Part shown: positions 26,829 through 40,197 of the stretch, one piece after another
Numbering within the stretch: position 1 is the first letter of the stretch
Layout of the letters: every line of letters starts with the position of its first letter
NCBI GenBank assembly: GCA_002943765.1
Contig: PQWQ01000015.1
Coordinates: forward strand, 434,001-498,000
Direction of reading: 5' to 3'
Length of the DNA stretch: 64,000 nt
From: Psoroptes ovis
Lineage: Eukaryota > Arthropoda > Arachnida > Sarcoptiformes > Psoroptidae
The notes under the pieces: generated by a model
Database searches by the model: none
What the model saw: only the letters and a program-made list of their open reading frames with translations
What the model was told of the DNA's origin: nothing
Made by a program: the position numbers and the translations under genes

Positions 26829-27007
26829 ATGAATCTGAATCATCATTATCATCATCATCATTCATCACTATATACGCCACAATCAAAATCATGGGCGATA
26901 ATAATTTTATTGACAACCATATTATCATCATTAAATTTTAATAATAATAATAATCATAATATTTTACTAGTCGAAGCAACTATGGTACCGTTCAAAATTA
27001 AAATTAC
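26829..27007 (+). CDS. signal-peptide first exon, probably of the glycine-rich protein gene
   Basis: An ATG opens 59 codons plus two bases and ends at a perfect GTAAGT donor (27008-27013). The peptide has a His/Asn-rich start, then a strong hydrophobic segment (Trp-Ala-Ile-Ile-Ile-Leu-Leu-Thr-Thr-Ile-Leu, about residues 22-33), an Asn run and Val-Glu-Ala-Thr: a long but plausible secretion signal. The exon ends in phase 2. The acceptor at 32703-32704, just before the glycine-rich exon, needs exactly phase 2, and joining them gives an uninterrupted 283-residue protein. The join is an inference (a one-in-three phase match by chance), and extra small exons could lie between. Confidence 0.5.
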
Positions 27008-30000
27008 GTAAGTGAATTGAAAAAATTTGAAATTTAAAATTTGAATTTAATTTGATTGAATGTAAATGTGAAAATAATTGTCAAATATATAATCAACATA
27101 TTTGTTTGTTCAAACATCATGGAACAATGCATTTAAATATTCTTTTACGTAATATTTTTGAAAAAAATTACAATAAAATGGATAATTTTCATTTTTCAAA
27201 ACATGTTGAAAATGAAAATGCACTTGGAATATTCAAAAATTGAGCATTTCTTTCCATTTTGTTGAATTTTTTTTTCTCAAAACAAAATAATAAGAGAAAA
27301 AAAATTGATTAAAATCAATTGACCACGCGTGCAAATCTTGAACAAATTCAAATCGATTGTTCAATCAAAAATTTTAAACAATTTTTTGTAAATGTCAACC
27401 GCCATTGTCATTGACAATGATTTGACCGGATGATTTTGTTTTTTTTTTTCCATTGTATTTCTTTGTTCTTCTGATGCGTTCATTCATTAAAATCTAAAGT
27501 TGAATTGTATTTTCTTCCTGCATTCATCCATCCATCCATCCATTCGTTCAACTGAATTGATTCAATTCTTTTCGACTCATCAATGTATTTGGAAAATGGC
27601 AATTTTATTTCATCCGAAATATTTTGAATTTGCATTTTGATATTGCCATATTGTTATTGATAAATGCTTATCACTATTCAATTACGGCAATCTTTGCCGA
27701 AGCAATTTTCTCGTCGATATAAAAATAAGAAAAAATTGAATTTTTTTTCGAAGAAAAAATACGAAACTCATCATCATTATTTGTTATAATCATTTTTTCA
27801 ATTTTGAAAATCTCAAATATTTAAATGACATCCATCGATTTTCTTGTAAATTCAATTTCGCATATTTTCAATTTTTTCTGCTTATCATCAAAACAATAGT
27901 TATTATGTCATTTCGGATGAATAAATATTGTCGATGTAATGATTGCAAAAAATTTTACGGTGCAATTCAAAGAAAAATGACAAAAAACAATGCGAATCGA
28001 AAGTGAAAGTAAGATTTCCAGATTGAATGATAGAAAATGATACGAAATGATAGAAATAAATGTATGAAAAATGATATATTTCACGTTTTCGTTTGCGAAT
28101 ATCACGTACCATTCTAATAATAACACTTCAATGATCATTTATATCTGTAGATCAAAGTGATTATTATCAGAATTTTACCAGAAATTCATACAATTTTTTT
28201 CGATGTTTCTATTTGATTACAATCAATTTAATAATAGCAAATGTAATTTGAGAATTTTCTGCCAGACATCAAACAATACGCTTAAACATCCTTTGATGCC
28301 TTTTTTGTTTTTAAGTTATGAGAAGTTTTGGCTAATTTTTCATCATTATCAACGTTACAAGTGATAAAACTTGTTAAGAAAAAAAACTTGTTAAAATTTT
28401 TTTTTCTTTCGTACATTGAATGATCGGATGAATTGTTTACATGCTGATTGTTTGAAAATTGTTAATTCTAAGAAACGATAATAAGAAGAAAAAATTTTCT
28501 TCACATAATTAACACGCAACAATTTATAATCTGTAACAAGTTATGATAATAATTTTGAATTAAATGATCAAATAATTTTATTCAATTCAATGTAAACGTT
28601 TCATTGTTCCTGTTTTCTAAATATTTTTAATTCAATATTTTCAATCAAATTTCATCAATATTCATAGCATTATGGCCCAAGTCCAATGATGATTATTTGT
28701 TTCTCGTCAATTTTTGTTTCATTTTCATTTTTTTCCAGTCAAATGTTTCGATGGGACGGGGGAAAACAATGTCTGAAAGCTGTCTGATTATTATTTCTTA
28801 AATAACTGAAAAAAAATCAAAATAATCGATCATTGAAAATAATGGTGTTGAATCGATAAATATTAATCATTAATTGGCAAAAAAATGGTGAAAAACATTT
28901 TTTTTATTTGATTTCAATTTTATTTTTCAGACGATTCGTCTATTCAACTTGAGATTTTCAAGTGTTTTGTGTTTGTTTTCAATTTTTTTTTCAAAACAAT
29001 TGTTTCCTATTTATGATTTGAAAATTGAAGATTATTTTTTCATGAAAACATCCGAACTTCTAAGAGGTAATACGGAGGTGAATTTCGCATTTTTTTCGAA
29101 GATCATTGAAAAATTTCAAAAAATAAACAAAACAAAACAATTCGCCCATTTAATTTAGAAGCATCAAAAATGTTTCTAAAAATGAAAACAACGATACAAA
29201 ATTTCAATTTTGATTTGTACAAAAGAAAGACAATTGTTTTCATTCATTCATTGAAAAAAAAAAATGGTTCATAGAATGATTTTATTTCCATTTACAAATA
29301 GACATTCTAATGAAATTGAATAAAAGAGAAGAAAAACTTACTGAATGAACGGGTTAAATGTTTGATCAATGAATGGAGAAAATTTTTTTGAAATGAAAAT
29401 TGAATAAATGATTCAATTTATTCAATGAATCAATGAATGTATAAAGGAATGAATGAACGATGAATAGTTCCTGGAAATTAATGAAAGAAGAAAAATTTCA
29501 TTTCACGCCTGTTTTCAACCCAAAACTAATATATTTGCTTTTCATCGATTCATTTATTTTTAATTCATTTTCATTATATCGATCATCATTAATACATTGA
29601 TAATTAACAAATCATTTTTTGATTTTTTGCATAAATTATCATCATCATAATGATGATGATGATCATAGTGTTTGTTTACAATCAATGTGTAACTTGGAAT
29701 TCACTGAAAAAATGAAATGAAATGAAATGAAAAGTGATGAGAAAATTGTAATCGATTTTTTGAATGAAATTAACGGGAAAAGCTGAACTGAACGAAAATG
29801 AAAACTGCCAATTTTGATTTTCAAATTGATGACTTCTACTGTGTGTTTTACATTATTAATCGATTCATTGAGTGACTGATTGAAAAAATTTGATTTTTTC
29901 AATATGAATGAATATGAACAGAGAAATTTCCATGCCATTCAATCAATGATCATTGCCATGATTATTATTACATCATGATGAACTACTGAAAATTTGATAT

Positions 30001-31481
30001 TCATAATGAAATTTCAACATAGAAATCACATAAGTCAATGCTTATTTAGTTTGATTATTTTATTGTTTGATGTTTGGAAAACAATCAAACATCAAATAAT
30101 TTCCAAGATATTTTCATTAATTTTTTCCAATTTAAATATCAATCAATGAATAGCTGACCATCATCATCAGACTTTACATTACAGAAATTTATTTATTGTT
30201 TTTCAGTCATTTTCGGTGATTCCAATTCGACTTTGAATCTTGAGAAGATGATTTCATTGAAATCCAGAAAAAATCAAATTTCCGAAATTCATTGAACCAT
30301 AAACATAAATTTGCTATTTTTATTCATTCGCTTCGCGAAATCATTTCATTCATTAAGCAAATAATTGATTAAATGCATGTTTTCAAAAATCGATGAATAA
30401 TAAAAAAATTCAATTAATTTATTCATTAATCATTGATTTATATGCTCTAATTCAATTATTGTCTGTATTGAATCAATGAAATATTGATCGAAAATTAATT
30501 TTTTTTGAAAAATCAATCACAATGTTCATGGCTGCGAAAAACACGAAACCCTGCATAGAAAAGCAGAAATTTGCAACAAGTTTGTTGAAGCAAACAGCAA
30601 GAAAAAAATCAAAAGTTTAAACTCTTGATGGATGCAAACGATCTCAAAGATCGCAAGCGATCTCAAGGATTCAATTAGGTTAAAAATTCAGTAAGAAAAA
30701 AAAAAGAAAAACACGTGCACACACGCACACATTACCTTTTTTGCAAAGATAGAGATTTTGTTTTTTCTGAATTAATAAATGAATTAATTAATTATTTCAT
30801 TCCCTCTCGAAAACAAAACAAAACGAAAGTTAAAACAGATTATTTGAATTTTTTCCGTTGTTTTTATCATTATTGATGACTTTTGATGTATTTGATTCAA
30901 GTACAAGTTCATTGAAATTTTTTTTTTTTTTTTTCGTTTCAATGAAGCAAAACATTAATATCGAGTTGTTTTGATCATATTAAACTGATCATAGATGCAC
31001 TACAGATATCAGTCATTGGGAAAAATGAAATTAATTATGTAAAGATTTTTCATTTCAAAGTAGATCATAAACACTGATAAATATGTAAGTGATCATCGGC
31101 AGTAACGTGCATTTCATTTAATATGAATGAATGATTGAACGTTACAATATGTAACATTCAATTTTTTTTTTCAAAAATGAAAATTGTTGATATAGATTCT
31201 CGTAGATTATGTTTGTATGCAATTAATTTGAATTTTTTTCATTTTAAATTACTGTATTTGATGAATAAGGTCCTTTTCCATTTGAAATAAATTTTCAAAA
31301 TCTAGGCTAGTCGACCAAACAATTTTGTTCGTTGAATTTTATTGAATCAAATTGATTCAATTATCTATAATCACATGTGTATGTTTTTTTAAATGATAAT
31401 AATCATTCGCAATTTCGTAATCGAATAATAACCATAAGCAAATGATATTTTATTTTTTATGGCCTTAAGTGAAATAAAGAA
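27008..31481. other. presumed large intron, first part; no coding seen
   Basis: If the exons at 26829 and 32705 belong together, this is the first 4.5 kb of their intron. It is AT-rich with short ATTC/ATG runs, an imperfectly placed 11-bp inverted repeat (30066-30076 with 30086-30096), poly-T near 30920-30934 and no supported exon. Confidence 0.45.
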
Positions 31482-31497
31482 ATTACTTACGAATAAT

Positions 31498-32303
31498 AAT
31501 AATAATAATAATAAATCTTTATTGCTCGGTGCGCTGCTCAAGCATTTGCACCTCTTGAATATGATATATTTAAATGGTTACTCAATAAAATAAAATGGAA
31601 ATAAGAAAATTGTGAAATTAAAATAAAATATATAATGAAAGTGTGTGTGTGTATGAACTGTGGAATGTGTGAAATTTATGAGGATGATTATGTACAGGTG
31701 AAAAGATGAAATATGGTGGTTCACATGTGTTGTGATCGTCTCCAGTACTCCTTACACGCTTCGTTGAAGGCATGAAACTTTGATCTGCCGGCCGTCATCT
31801 CACTTAAATTAGCGAAACTTCGGGTAGCTAGATCGTAGAATTCGCATTCAAGTAGAACGTGTTCGGGATCTTGGAGAGGATGACCACAGCTACACAGAGG
31901 TGAATCTTTTAAATTCCTACGATATAAGTATCCTGCGAAATTACCATGCCCACTGATGAATTGCATGTTGTGAAACGTTGGGCGAAAAAATTTCGGTATC
32001 GGCAGTTGAGGGAAAAATTTTTTAAAGTTGGAATTACAGTCAGCATGATATCTTTGTATGCATCTAGTTTCTCCAGCCGTTCTAATATATTTTTTGATCG
32101 CCATGTCTTCAATAGCATCTGATGAAAGGCGGATTTGCACGTAGTCTTGGATTTTAACAATTCCTGCGACCGTACAAACTATGTCATCTGAAACAGAAGT
32201 ATAGGCCTGCAAGGACTTGACCAGAATTTTGTGCTGGGATGTGTTAAGTTTTTTCATCGCTTTTTGAGGAATTTTATTGCCCCAAATTTGGTATCCATAC
32301 ATC
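31498..32303 (-). mobile_element. 5'-truncated non-LTR (LINE) retrotransposon with 16-bp target duplication
   Basis: About 0.8 kb inserted on the minus strand. An exact 16-bp direct repeat (ATTACTTACGAATAAT) flanks it at 31482-31497 and 32304-32319. In element sense the 3' end has AATAAA followed by a short run of TTA/TAA triplets instead of poly-A. The 5' end cuts straight into the coding frame, the usual result of incomplete target-primed reverse transcription. It lies antisense inside the presumed intron of the glycine-rich gene. Clade is uncertain: a TAA-type tail is known from I-like elements, but no RNase H part is visible in the retained piece. Confidence 0.9.
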
Positions 32304-32305
32304 AT
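31721..32305 (-). pseudogene. C-terminal fragment of a LINE reverse-transcriptase ORF
   Basis: A 194-residue open frame that starts at the truncated 5' end of the element. It begins with a YGYQIW motif, the 'LLYGSEVW'-like end of the RT thumb region of Jockey/R1/CR1-type elements. It ends with a gag-knuckle-like zinc motif, C-S-C-G-H-P-(6)-H-(4)-C (about residues 138-155), typical of the tail of such ORFs. The polymerase core and endonuclease are missing, so it cannot be functional. The reading frame is intact over its length, which with the perfect target duplication suggests a fairly recent insertion. The Met at 32305 lies partly in the target duplication and is not a native start. Confidence 0.85.
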
Positions 32306-32319
32306 TACTTACGAATAAT

Positions 32320-32704
32320 GATATAATGATGTTGAAGAAAAGCTTCATCTACATAAGAAAATTGCAACTTTTTTGATTTGTATCATTTTAATGATTATTC
32401 ACGTGTCACGATTTTTCGCACGCGTTTCCATTTTGAATATTTTGTCTTCTTTCTTTGATTTCAGTTCGTTCGAACAGAGATTAAATTTCTTAAGAAAATT
32501 ATCATTTTAAATGAATAATGGAAACAATTTTACTTTAAAATAATTTATCTCGGTACTAATCTGTGTGTGTTTGTGTATGTCATTTTCCTATTTCTCCTAT
32601 TCTAAATCTAAATGTTTTTTTCAAAATATCATTTTCAACTGAATGATTATCATTATTTCTAATAATAAACACTTTACTTTATACTCATTTTTATCATTTA
32701 TTAG
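32320..32704. other. end of presumed intron
   Basis: About 385 bases between the LINE and the glycine-rich exon, containing a GT-rich run near 32562-32580. It ends in a TTTATTAG acceptor at 32703-32704. The in-frame ATG at 32643 upstream of the acceptor is within the presumed intron; translating from it would give no signal peptide. Confidence 0.4.
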
Positions 32705-33377
32705 ATCTTCTGCAAGTAGTTCGAAATGTTGTTATGGTGGCGGTGGCGGTTATGGTGGTGGAGGTGGTTACGGTGGCGGCGGTGGTTATGGTGGCGGTGG
32801 TGGTCATGTAATCGAAGCATTTGATGATGGAACACCATTAAGTTTTTATCGTCAACAAGTGCAAAAATTGTATGGTGGTGGTGGCGACGGAGGATACGGC
32901 GGCGGTGGTCATGCTGACGTTGGTTATATGATCCATGGTGGAGGATATAGCATGGGTGGTGGTGGTGGTGGATATGGTGGCGGCGGAGGATACGGTGGCG
33001 GTGGTCATGGTGGTGGTGGAGGATATGGTGGTGGCGGTGGCGGAGGTCATATGCAAAAATATAAAATGCCATCATATCAACAATTATTTAAGAATAGTTT
33101 AAGATATCCAAACATTATGATGGGCGGTGGTTTTATGAAAGGTGATTCATTTGGACCAATGGGAAGACATACAAGTAAAAAATGGAAAGGTTATGGCCGA
33201 TATTTATTACAACAAATAAAAAATTCTGGAAATGATGGTGGATATGGTTCTGGTGGAAATGACCATCTAACAAATGTACATGTTATACCAAGTGGAGCAC
33301 AAGATGATCATAATGATTCATATTTAACGATGATTGCTGATTCGATGAAATATGAAAAACATCAAGATTATAAATAA
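32705..33377 (+). CDS. glycine-rich GGGGY-repeat protein (main exon)
   Basis: Open frame of about 224 codons after the acceptor, ending at TAA 33375-33377. It begins Ser-Ser-Ala-Ser-Ser-Ser-Lys-Cys-Cys-Tyr, followed by many Gly-Gly-Gly-Gly-Tyr units in two blocks (32734-32805 and 32872-33048). An inserted non-repeat segment lies between them, and a basic/polar C-terminal domain of about 110 residues contains Lys, Met and further Gly. Gly-Tyr repeats of this kind occur in arthropod cuticle and structural proteins and in some RNA-binding proteins; no RNA-recognition domain is visible. With the signal-peptide exon at 26829 it would be a secreted structural protein, which I favour. An ATTAAA near 33412 may be the poly(A) signal. 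Dense GGT/GGC use makes this the most G-rich coding stretch in the window. Confidence 0.8.
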
Positions 33378-34454
33378 ACGAGAAAAAAAATTGTTTATAA
33401 TCGGTAGCAGCATTAAACATTGATAATTTCGGTACCCTGAATTCGATCAATTTTATTTGAATCAATTTTTTTTTTGCGTTTTAATTGTTGGAACAATTGT
33501 TTCGACAATGTTTTTTTCATCGCTTGCTGATTTGTCAAATATTTTCAATTATTTTTGCCATCAATTGATTTTTTTTCTTCAATTTTTTCATCATTTTTTT
33601 TTGCATTTTTATTTGTTTAATTATTTTAAATTATTATTATTTTTAATTGTTTTCTGTTATTTTATTCAATAATTTTTTTTATTATTATTTTGAAATCTTT
33701 TGTTCATTATTCATTAATCTTTAATTAATTAATTATATCATTTGAAAATAATAATCATTTTTAATCATTCATTCATTCATTCATTTTTTTTCACAGCCTT
33801 TAGCACCAATCATTTTTTTTTTTCATACGATACAATCATTACATAATCCTCATTGTCATTAAATAAAATAAAAAATTAATTTTAAAAAAATTAAAAAATC
33901 AAATTGTCATTTGGTTTTGGTCGATTGATCGTCAGTGATTGATGATGATACAATCACTGGTTTGGGCAAAATTCAATTGGAAAATGATTGAAATATTGAA
34001 ATTTGAAAAATTAGCTACCATCTACTGAATGAAAAAATCATTGATTTACAAAATTTAAGAGAAGCTTTATGAAGCTTTCAATTTCAAAAAATAGAAAATA
34101 AAAATAAAATTACTTTCAATTTTTAATTTTTTCATACTAAAGCATTACTGCCATCTATTCGGCCGAGATTTGAAGTGTAAAATGATTTAAAAATTTTCAT
34201 TTTTTTCCCTTTTCATTCATCGAATTGAATATAATCGTTTTCTTTATGAATGTTTGAAAATAATTATTTAATTTACCAATGAAACAAAACGTAAAAAAAA
34301 CAAAGGAAAAGAAATAAATTTATTAAAAAATTTCCAGAAGTAAAATATCATGTCATATTAATATAGAAATGAATAGAAAAAAATTTTATTTTTAGATTAA
34401 ATGAATACAAATAAAAAACAAAACAAAACAAAAAAAAAACAAAGAAAAAAAATC
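33378..34454. other. intergenic between convergent genes
   Basis: About 1.1 kb, very AT-rich, with poly-T tracts and ATTC runs. On the minus strand an AATAAA near 34316-34325 probably ends the following gene. No coding sequence recognised. Confidence 0.5.
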
Positions 34455-36694
34455 CTATCCCATTAATTGTTTACCATAATGCGATATTAATGATGATATT
34501 GATGATGTTGATGTCAATGATGATGATGATGATGTTGTTGTTGATGATGAAGGCTTCAAACGATCAATCCATTTTGTTGTTATTGGCCATTTGCTTTGTA
34601 AATTGTCCATTATTTTGTAATTAAATGTTTGTGGTTGTTTCGATTGTTGTGACATCATCATCATTAATGGTTGTCGTTTGAATTGTTGTTGTTGCTGCTG
34701 CAGTGAATCAATGCCAAAATTAGTTACAATTGGATATCTATGAAATCTTGTCATCGATGATTGTATTTGTAATGGTTGTGTTGATGATGATGGTGGCATG
34801 CTACGTTGTCGTTGTTGTTGCTGATTGATTGTTGGTGGAACATTGAATGGAAATGATGTTTGCATTGGCATCGGAAAATTATTTGCATGTGATACTGAAT
34901 AAACAAATTGTATAGGATGTGTTGGTTCATTTATATGTTGACCTACAGATGGCCATTGATTTGGTATTTGTAATGGTGATTGATTCAATTGTAATTGTTG
35001 GAAATTTGGTAATGATAATTGCGGTGGTTGAATGTTTGGCATATTATTTGGTTGTGTTGTTTCATCTTCATATGGTTTCAAATGATGCAAAATTTTCAAT
35101 TCAGGCGCTCGATAATATTGTGCACGTGGAATCAAAGAATTTTTCTTCAACCATTCAGATTCTAATGAAGGAATAGGAAACGGTGCATTTGATGCTTGAA
35201 ATGTCGGCGTTGCTGTCATTGGTGTTGTGATCATATTGGTCATCGGTGGTGAAAATGCTGGTGCTGATATCGGTGGCGGTGGTGGTAATGGTGGCGGTAT
35301 CGATGGTGTTGATGATCTTGCTTGCGTGGGTAATGTCGATGGTCGCACTGGTGGCGGTCTAAATTTATAAATAGTTGATGGCGTGATTGTTGATGTTGGC
35401 GGCAAAGGCTTCAGGCGATTTGAATCGATTTCTGATTTAAAATGATCGTCGATAGATGGTGATAATTGTGGTTCAACAGTATATTCATTTTGTAAGCTAT
35501 TTGATGAGAGATTTTGACGTTCATAATCATTTTGGTCATCATCAATCATCACATAATCTATATCTATTGATTTTGGTGCAATGGTTGACGAAATTGATTT
35601 ATTTGCAGCTATAAATGCATCTGTTACATTTGATAAATCGAAATTTGATAAAGCTGTTGTTGATTCTGTTGTGGTATTCAATGGAATGTCTTTATTATCA
35701 TTATTACTATCATCGTAAATTACTGTTGATTTATCTAATTGAAGTGTATTGTTTGCTCTTATTTGTTCCCGAATTTCATCGGTAAATCGTTTCAAATCTG
35801 ATTCAATGATTGGAAATTCTGTTGTTGTTGTTGGTGGTGGTGCCGTTGTTGTTGCTGCTGTGGTTGTTGTAACATTTTGTTGCAGGGGTTGCTGATTGTT
35901 TTTTAGATTTCTGATAGGAATAAACACTATTTTGATGTCTTTAAGATTTTTCAAATTAACATTATTATTGTTATTATTATTTTTATCAGTAACAATGGTA
36001 GATGATGTTTGATTATCAGCAGATTTGCCAAGACTTGATTCTTTCATTTCTATTTCTTTCAACCATTTCGGTGGTTGCCGATTGCGATAAACTTTACGCA
36101 TACGATATGATGATTGCTCTGGATTCGATTGTTGTGGCTGCTGATCAACTTGCGATGATAATTGTGGAAATTGTCGAATTTTCTTTCTACGTGGGGCAGG
36201 ATTATCGCCAAGTGCTGGCCTATTATTATAAGATATGCGATCACCATATCTAAATAAATGACCTCTGCTCTCTTTATTATTATTATTTTCTGGTGTTAAT
36301 GAAAATGTTGGCGATAATTCGCTGGCACTGTAATAGCCTGCTGCTTCTTTATCATTCACATAATGAGGTTCCATGGCATTAAAACCATTATTCATGAAAA
36401 TTATTTCCTCTTTACCATCAATATGGATGCTGTGTGATAAAATACAAATATTCGTACAAAAATTGCTATATCATTCATTAAAACTTACGGTATTGGAATC
36501 GGAAATGGAAACGGTAAGACATCAATTTTTTTCACTAATGATAACAATGCTAAAAAACGTAATTTATTCATTAAACTCATTCGTGCATCAACAGTTGGCA
36601 CAATATATATGATTGATTGTAAAAATATCAATGATAATATCAATGACATCATTGATTTATGATTAATTTTGATGATTATTTTAAATAATTTCAT
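34455..36694 (-). CDS. large secreted Pro/Gln/Ser/Thr-rich protein, family not recognised
   Basis: Two exons on the minus strand, 36694-36489 and 36429-34455, joined across a 59-nt intron (GTAAGT donor, CACACAG acceptor) in matching phase, give 726 residues. Exon 1 starts with Lys-rich residues, then a hydrophobic core (Ser-Leu-Ile-Leu-Ser-Leu-Ile-Phe-Leu, about 17-25) ending Val-Asp-Ala-Arg near 38, which fits a signal peptide or anchor. The start has two candidate Met residues (1 and 15/16). A short Pro-Phe-Pro-Phe-Pro-Ile-Pro-Ile-Pro segment spans the splice site. The rest is low complexity: basic 'APRRKKIRQ', a Thr-rich run near the middle, poly-Pro (PPPLPPPPP), Met/Gln/Pro-rich stretches and a Ser/Thr tail. 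There are almost no cysteines. An extracellular matrix, cuticle or silk-like role is possible; I cannot name a function. Confidence 0.72.
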
Positions 36695-39600
36695 TTTTAT
36701 TCAATTTTTATTTGTTGTAGATTGATGAATTAAATAAATAAAGGAGAAATAAATAAATAAGTAATCATATAATAATCAGATTAATGAATTTATAATTATT
36801 CATCATTAATTTGGTAATTATCAACGTCTATTTTTATCAAAATATGCACTGAGAAAAAACATTGAAGAATTTACATTGTAAAACTGTGATTGACATGAAA
36901 AAAGACATGAGAAAATTCAAATACGAAAATTTGTCGTCGATTGTTTTATTCGTCATTCATTTCGATTACAAAATAACTTTCACTTCTGAAAAATTGTTTT
37001 CATTTTCAAAAAAAAAAAAAAAAAAAAAAAATTTCATATAAAATTCTCAAATATTTGCAGAAAAAAATACTTTATTAGAAACACTTGAACATCATTTCTG
37101 GCTATATTTTATTAAATATACTAAATGATATAAAACAAAAAACGATGATAATGGAAATGGTCAATTGATTTTTCTCTCTCTTTTTAGACTTTTTTTCTTT
37201 TATTACACTGAAATAATTTCATAATAATACAAAATTTCATTGAATTTTCAGTATTTTTTTCATTTTTTTCTCCTGCATTTCTCTCATACAATTAGATTCA
37301 AATTCAATTGATCTTTACGAAATAAAATGTATAACATCCACATGCACACACACACACAAATAACACTCGAAAATCTTATCGATCAATTAGATTTCAAATT
37401 TTTTTCCATCCATCCATCCATCAATTCATTGGGCAAAATGAAAAGAAAAACACTCAATCTCATTGCTGTGGATGTATGATGTGAATTTTTCAAATTTTCC
37501 TCTGAATCGATTGAATTAGATGTAATTTTATTTTTTATTCCAATTATTTATTAATAGAAACAAACATTGAAACTAAATAAACAATTAATAGATAATGAAT
37601 CAACAAAAATAGTGGTTTTTTTTTCGATGTTATTCGATAGAAATTTTTGTTTTTTGCCATAATAAATTAATTCATTGAAGAGAAAAGCATAGAAGGTATA
37701 AAAAATGTTTAAATAAATATTTGCAATGATCAAATTTGTGAACTAAGGGGGAAATAAAAAGGGAAAAACATGGAAAAATATATTGGTCAAATAATATAAT
37801 TTGAATTGTTTTTTCTTAGCTCTCGGTTTTTTTTTCACTTTCTATTTTTTTTCTCCTTAAAATAGGTAGCAATCAAAAATTTTGATTCAAAATTTAGGTT
37901 TTAATCATATATTATATTATAATAAGCTTTCGATGATTGTATACAATGAATACGGTAAAAGGAAATGTAAAATGTAAAATGTGAAATTGAAAATCCATAA
38001 TAACTATCTGATTATTGAATGATTTTAGTGCTTCCATGTATTTACAGTAGCTTTTGCTGTCAATCAATTTATTTTTATATTTTTATTTTTTCACCATTTT
38101 ATTCAAATTTTCGATAAAAAAATCGTTATCAATGTATTAAATGCACAAAGAAATGATATAATGATAATAATATTAACAATAGAAATTCAAACATCATAAT
38201 TATTATTATAATCAATCAATCGAAATATGATTGATATTGATTGAATCCATAATCAAATGAGCTAAATTGATGAAATAAAAAGAAATTTTCATTATTTTTT
38301 CTATCGTTGACTAATTGCATATATCAATCATTGATTGATATGAATATTTCATGTTCCTCCCATTGTTTTTAACCATAAAAGACGGTGAATAATAAAAAAA
38401 AAATTGCTGTCAATTTGAAAATTCAAATCCATAAATTCAAACAAATTTTTCAAAAATGATCAATCATCTCATTCGATTATTACGATTGTGATACAAACGT
38501 GAATCGTATTTTTTTTCCTCGCAATCAAATGTGTAAAAATGAATCGCTATTGATCTCAATCTAAAATCATCAATCTTACAATCATACAATTGGATTAATT
38601 CAAAGGTGAAAACATGAAAACAAAGTAGTTTAGTCAAAAAATAAAAATAAAAATAAAAAGAAAGAATTCATTTTTGAAATTAAATTTGAAATTATAGCTA
38701 TATTTTCCATTTTCAATTTTACTTTTTTTTCAGTTCATTTTAAATTCAAAACAATTTAAAATATGAACAAAATAAAATAAAATAAATTGAATCATATTAG
38801 GCAAAAATAATTTGTTTCGATTTGAATTAAATCAAATCTAATGAATGATTTTCTATGTATATTTCGTACGAAGCCTCACTGTGTGATAATTGATGTTGAT
38901 GTTGAAAAAAATAATATACAAAAATTTAGAACAAACGTAGAAATTGTTGATCAATTTCAATCAACGTTGAACAGCGTTGAATAATTGCAAACAAACGACC
39001 TTTTTTCGACGATGATTAAGTCAGATGTTCATCACTAAAGCAAAAAAAACATTTCGATTATATTTTTTATAATAAATATCTGCAAGATTAATAGTCAATT
39101 TCAAATGTGAATTTATTTGAATGTATTTTCAATATTTTTTTTTCTTTTATTTTGTTCTACAAAAATCAATAAATCAATTGATTAGGTCAAAATTTACAAA
39201 ATATTTCGGCATCATTTGATCTTGATTTTATTTTTTTTACTTTTTCTATCATTTTTACATTTTTCTTAATCTTTTTTTCCAATACAATCTCTTATACAGT
39301 ATAAATTTAATAGATGAAAAGGTGTGCAAAAAATTCGTTGTTGTATCATTATTATTAATAATATTATTATTTATTTATTCATTCATTCATTCGATCATCT
39401 TTGAATATCTATGTTGTATAATTCATTCATTTGATTGAAAAAAAAACAAAAATGACCAACTGCAAAATGAAGGCCAAACCTTTTGCTTGAATGATATTTG
39501 CAAAAATAATTGATTGTGAAACAGTGTGTGTGTGTGTGTATGTTTCAATAGCTAAATTATGATGAAAAAAAAATAATATTGTTAATTTGATTGATCAATG

Positions 39601-40007
39601 AATAAGGACATTAGACAAAAAAAAAATATTTAGAAAAAATGACTTATTCATTTTTGAACTTTGATCTAAAAAATCACAAAAAATTATCATTATTCATTGC
39701 TCAATGAAAATTCATTTGAAAAATTTTCCTTATTAATATTAATTTGAATATTATCATTATTTGAATACACCAAAAGCGGAAAAATATGTAAATGATGAAG
39801 GATGATAATGATTCAATTGTCGACAAGTTTTTCATTTTTTCCGAATATTCAAAGATTATCGTGGAAAAAGGAGTAAAAACAATTCATTTTCAATTGAAAT
39901 AGTCAGAAGAATTTGAAAAAAATCGAATGGCAACAAAATAATTTAAACATAAACAAATAGTCTGATATTAGTTATAATAATAATATCACGAACAATGCTG
40001 ATTATGT
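36695..40007. other. gene-poor AT-rich region
   Basis: About 3.3 kb upstream of the Pro/Gln-rich gene with no supported coding sequence. It holds a poly-A tract at about 37010-37031, a CA run near 37345-37358, ATC runs near 37410, and a GT run near 39523-39540. Confidence 0.5.
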
Positions 40008-40015
40008 CCATAAAC

Positions 40016-40197
40016 CAGTCATTCTCAACCTTTTTTTTCGCACACTGAAAAAAGGAAAAGCCTTTATTTCCAAAATCTTGCGGCACACCAAGTAAGGGAA
40101 TAGTAAAGGAATGAGTTAGATTTCCGAAATTTGGCGGCACATTTTTGGATTCTGGCGGAACACTAAAGTGCCGCGGAACACCGGTTGAGAATGACTG
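40016..40197. mobile_element. 182-bp non-autonomous hAT element (MITE)
   Basis: Perfect 15-bp terminal inverted repeats (CAGTCATTCTCAACC at 40016-40030 and its reverse complement at 40183-40197). An exact 8-bp direct repeat, CCATAAAC, flanks it at 40008-40015 and 40198-40205. An 8-bp duplication and CAG...TTCTCAACC ends are diagnostic of the hAT superfamily. The interior has repeated GCGGCACAC/GCGGAACAC-type motifs, known as subterminal sites in hAT elements, and no coding capacity. The exact duplication and ends suggest a fairly recent insertion that depends on a transposase elsewhere. Confidence 0.95.

Noticed and set aside
27052..27243. Frame with several Cys residues after the signal-peptide exon, possible second exon
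   Set aside because: Starts at a non-ATG codon, has no clear acceptor and its composition matches the background; the glycine-rich exon fits the splice phase instead.
30066..30096. 11-bp inverted repeat
   Set aside because: Short and in AT-rich DNA where such repeats are expected by chance.
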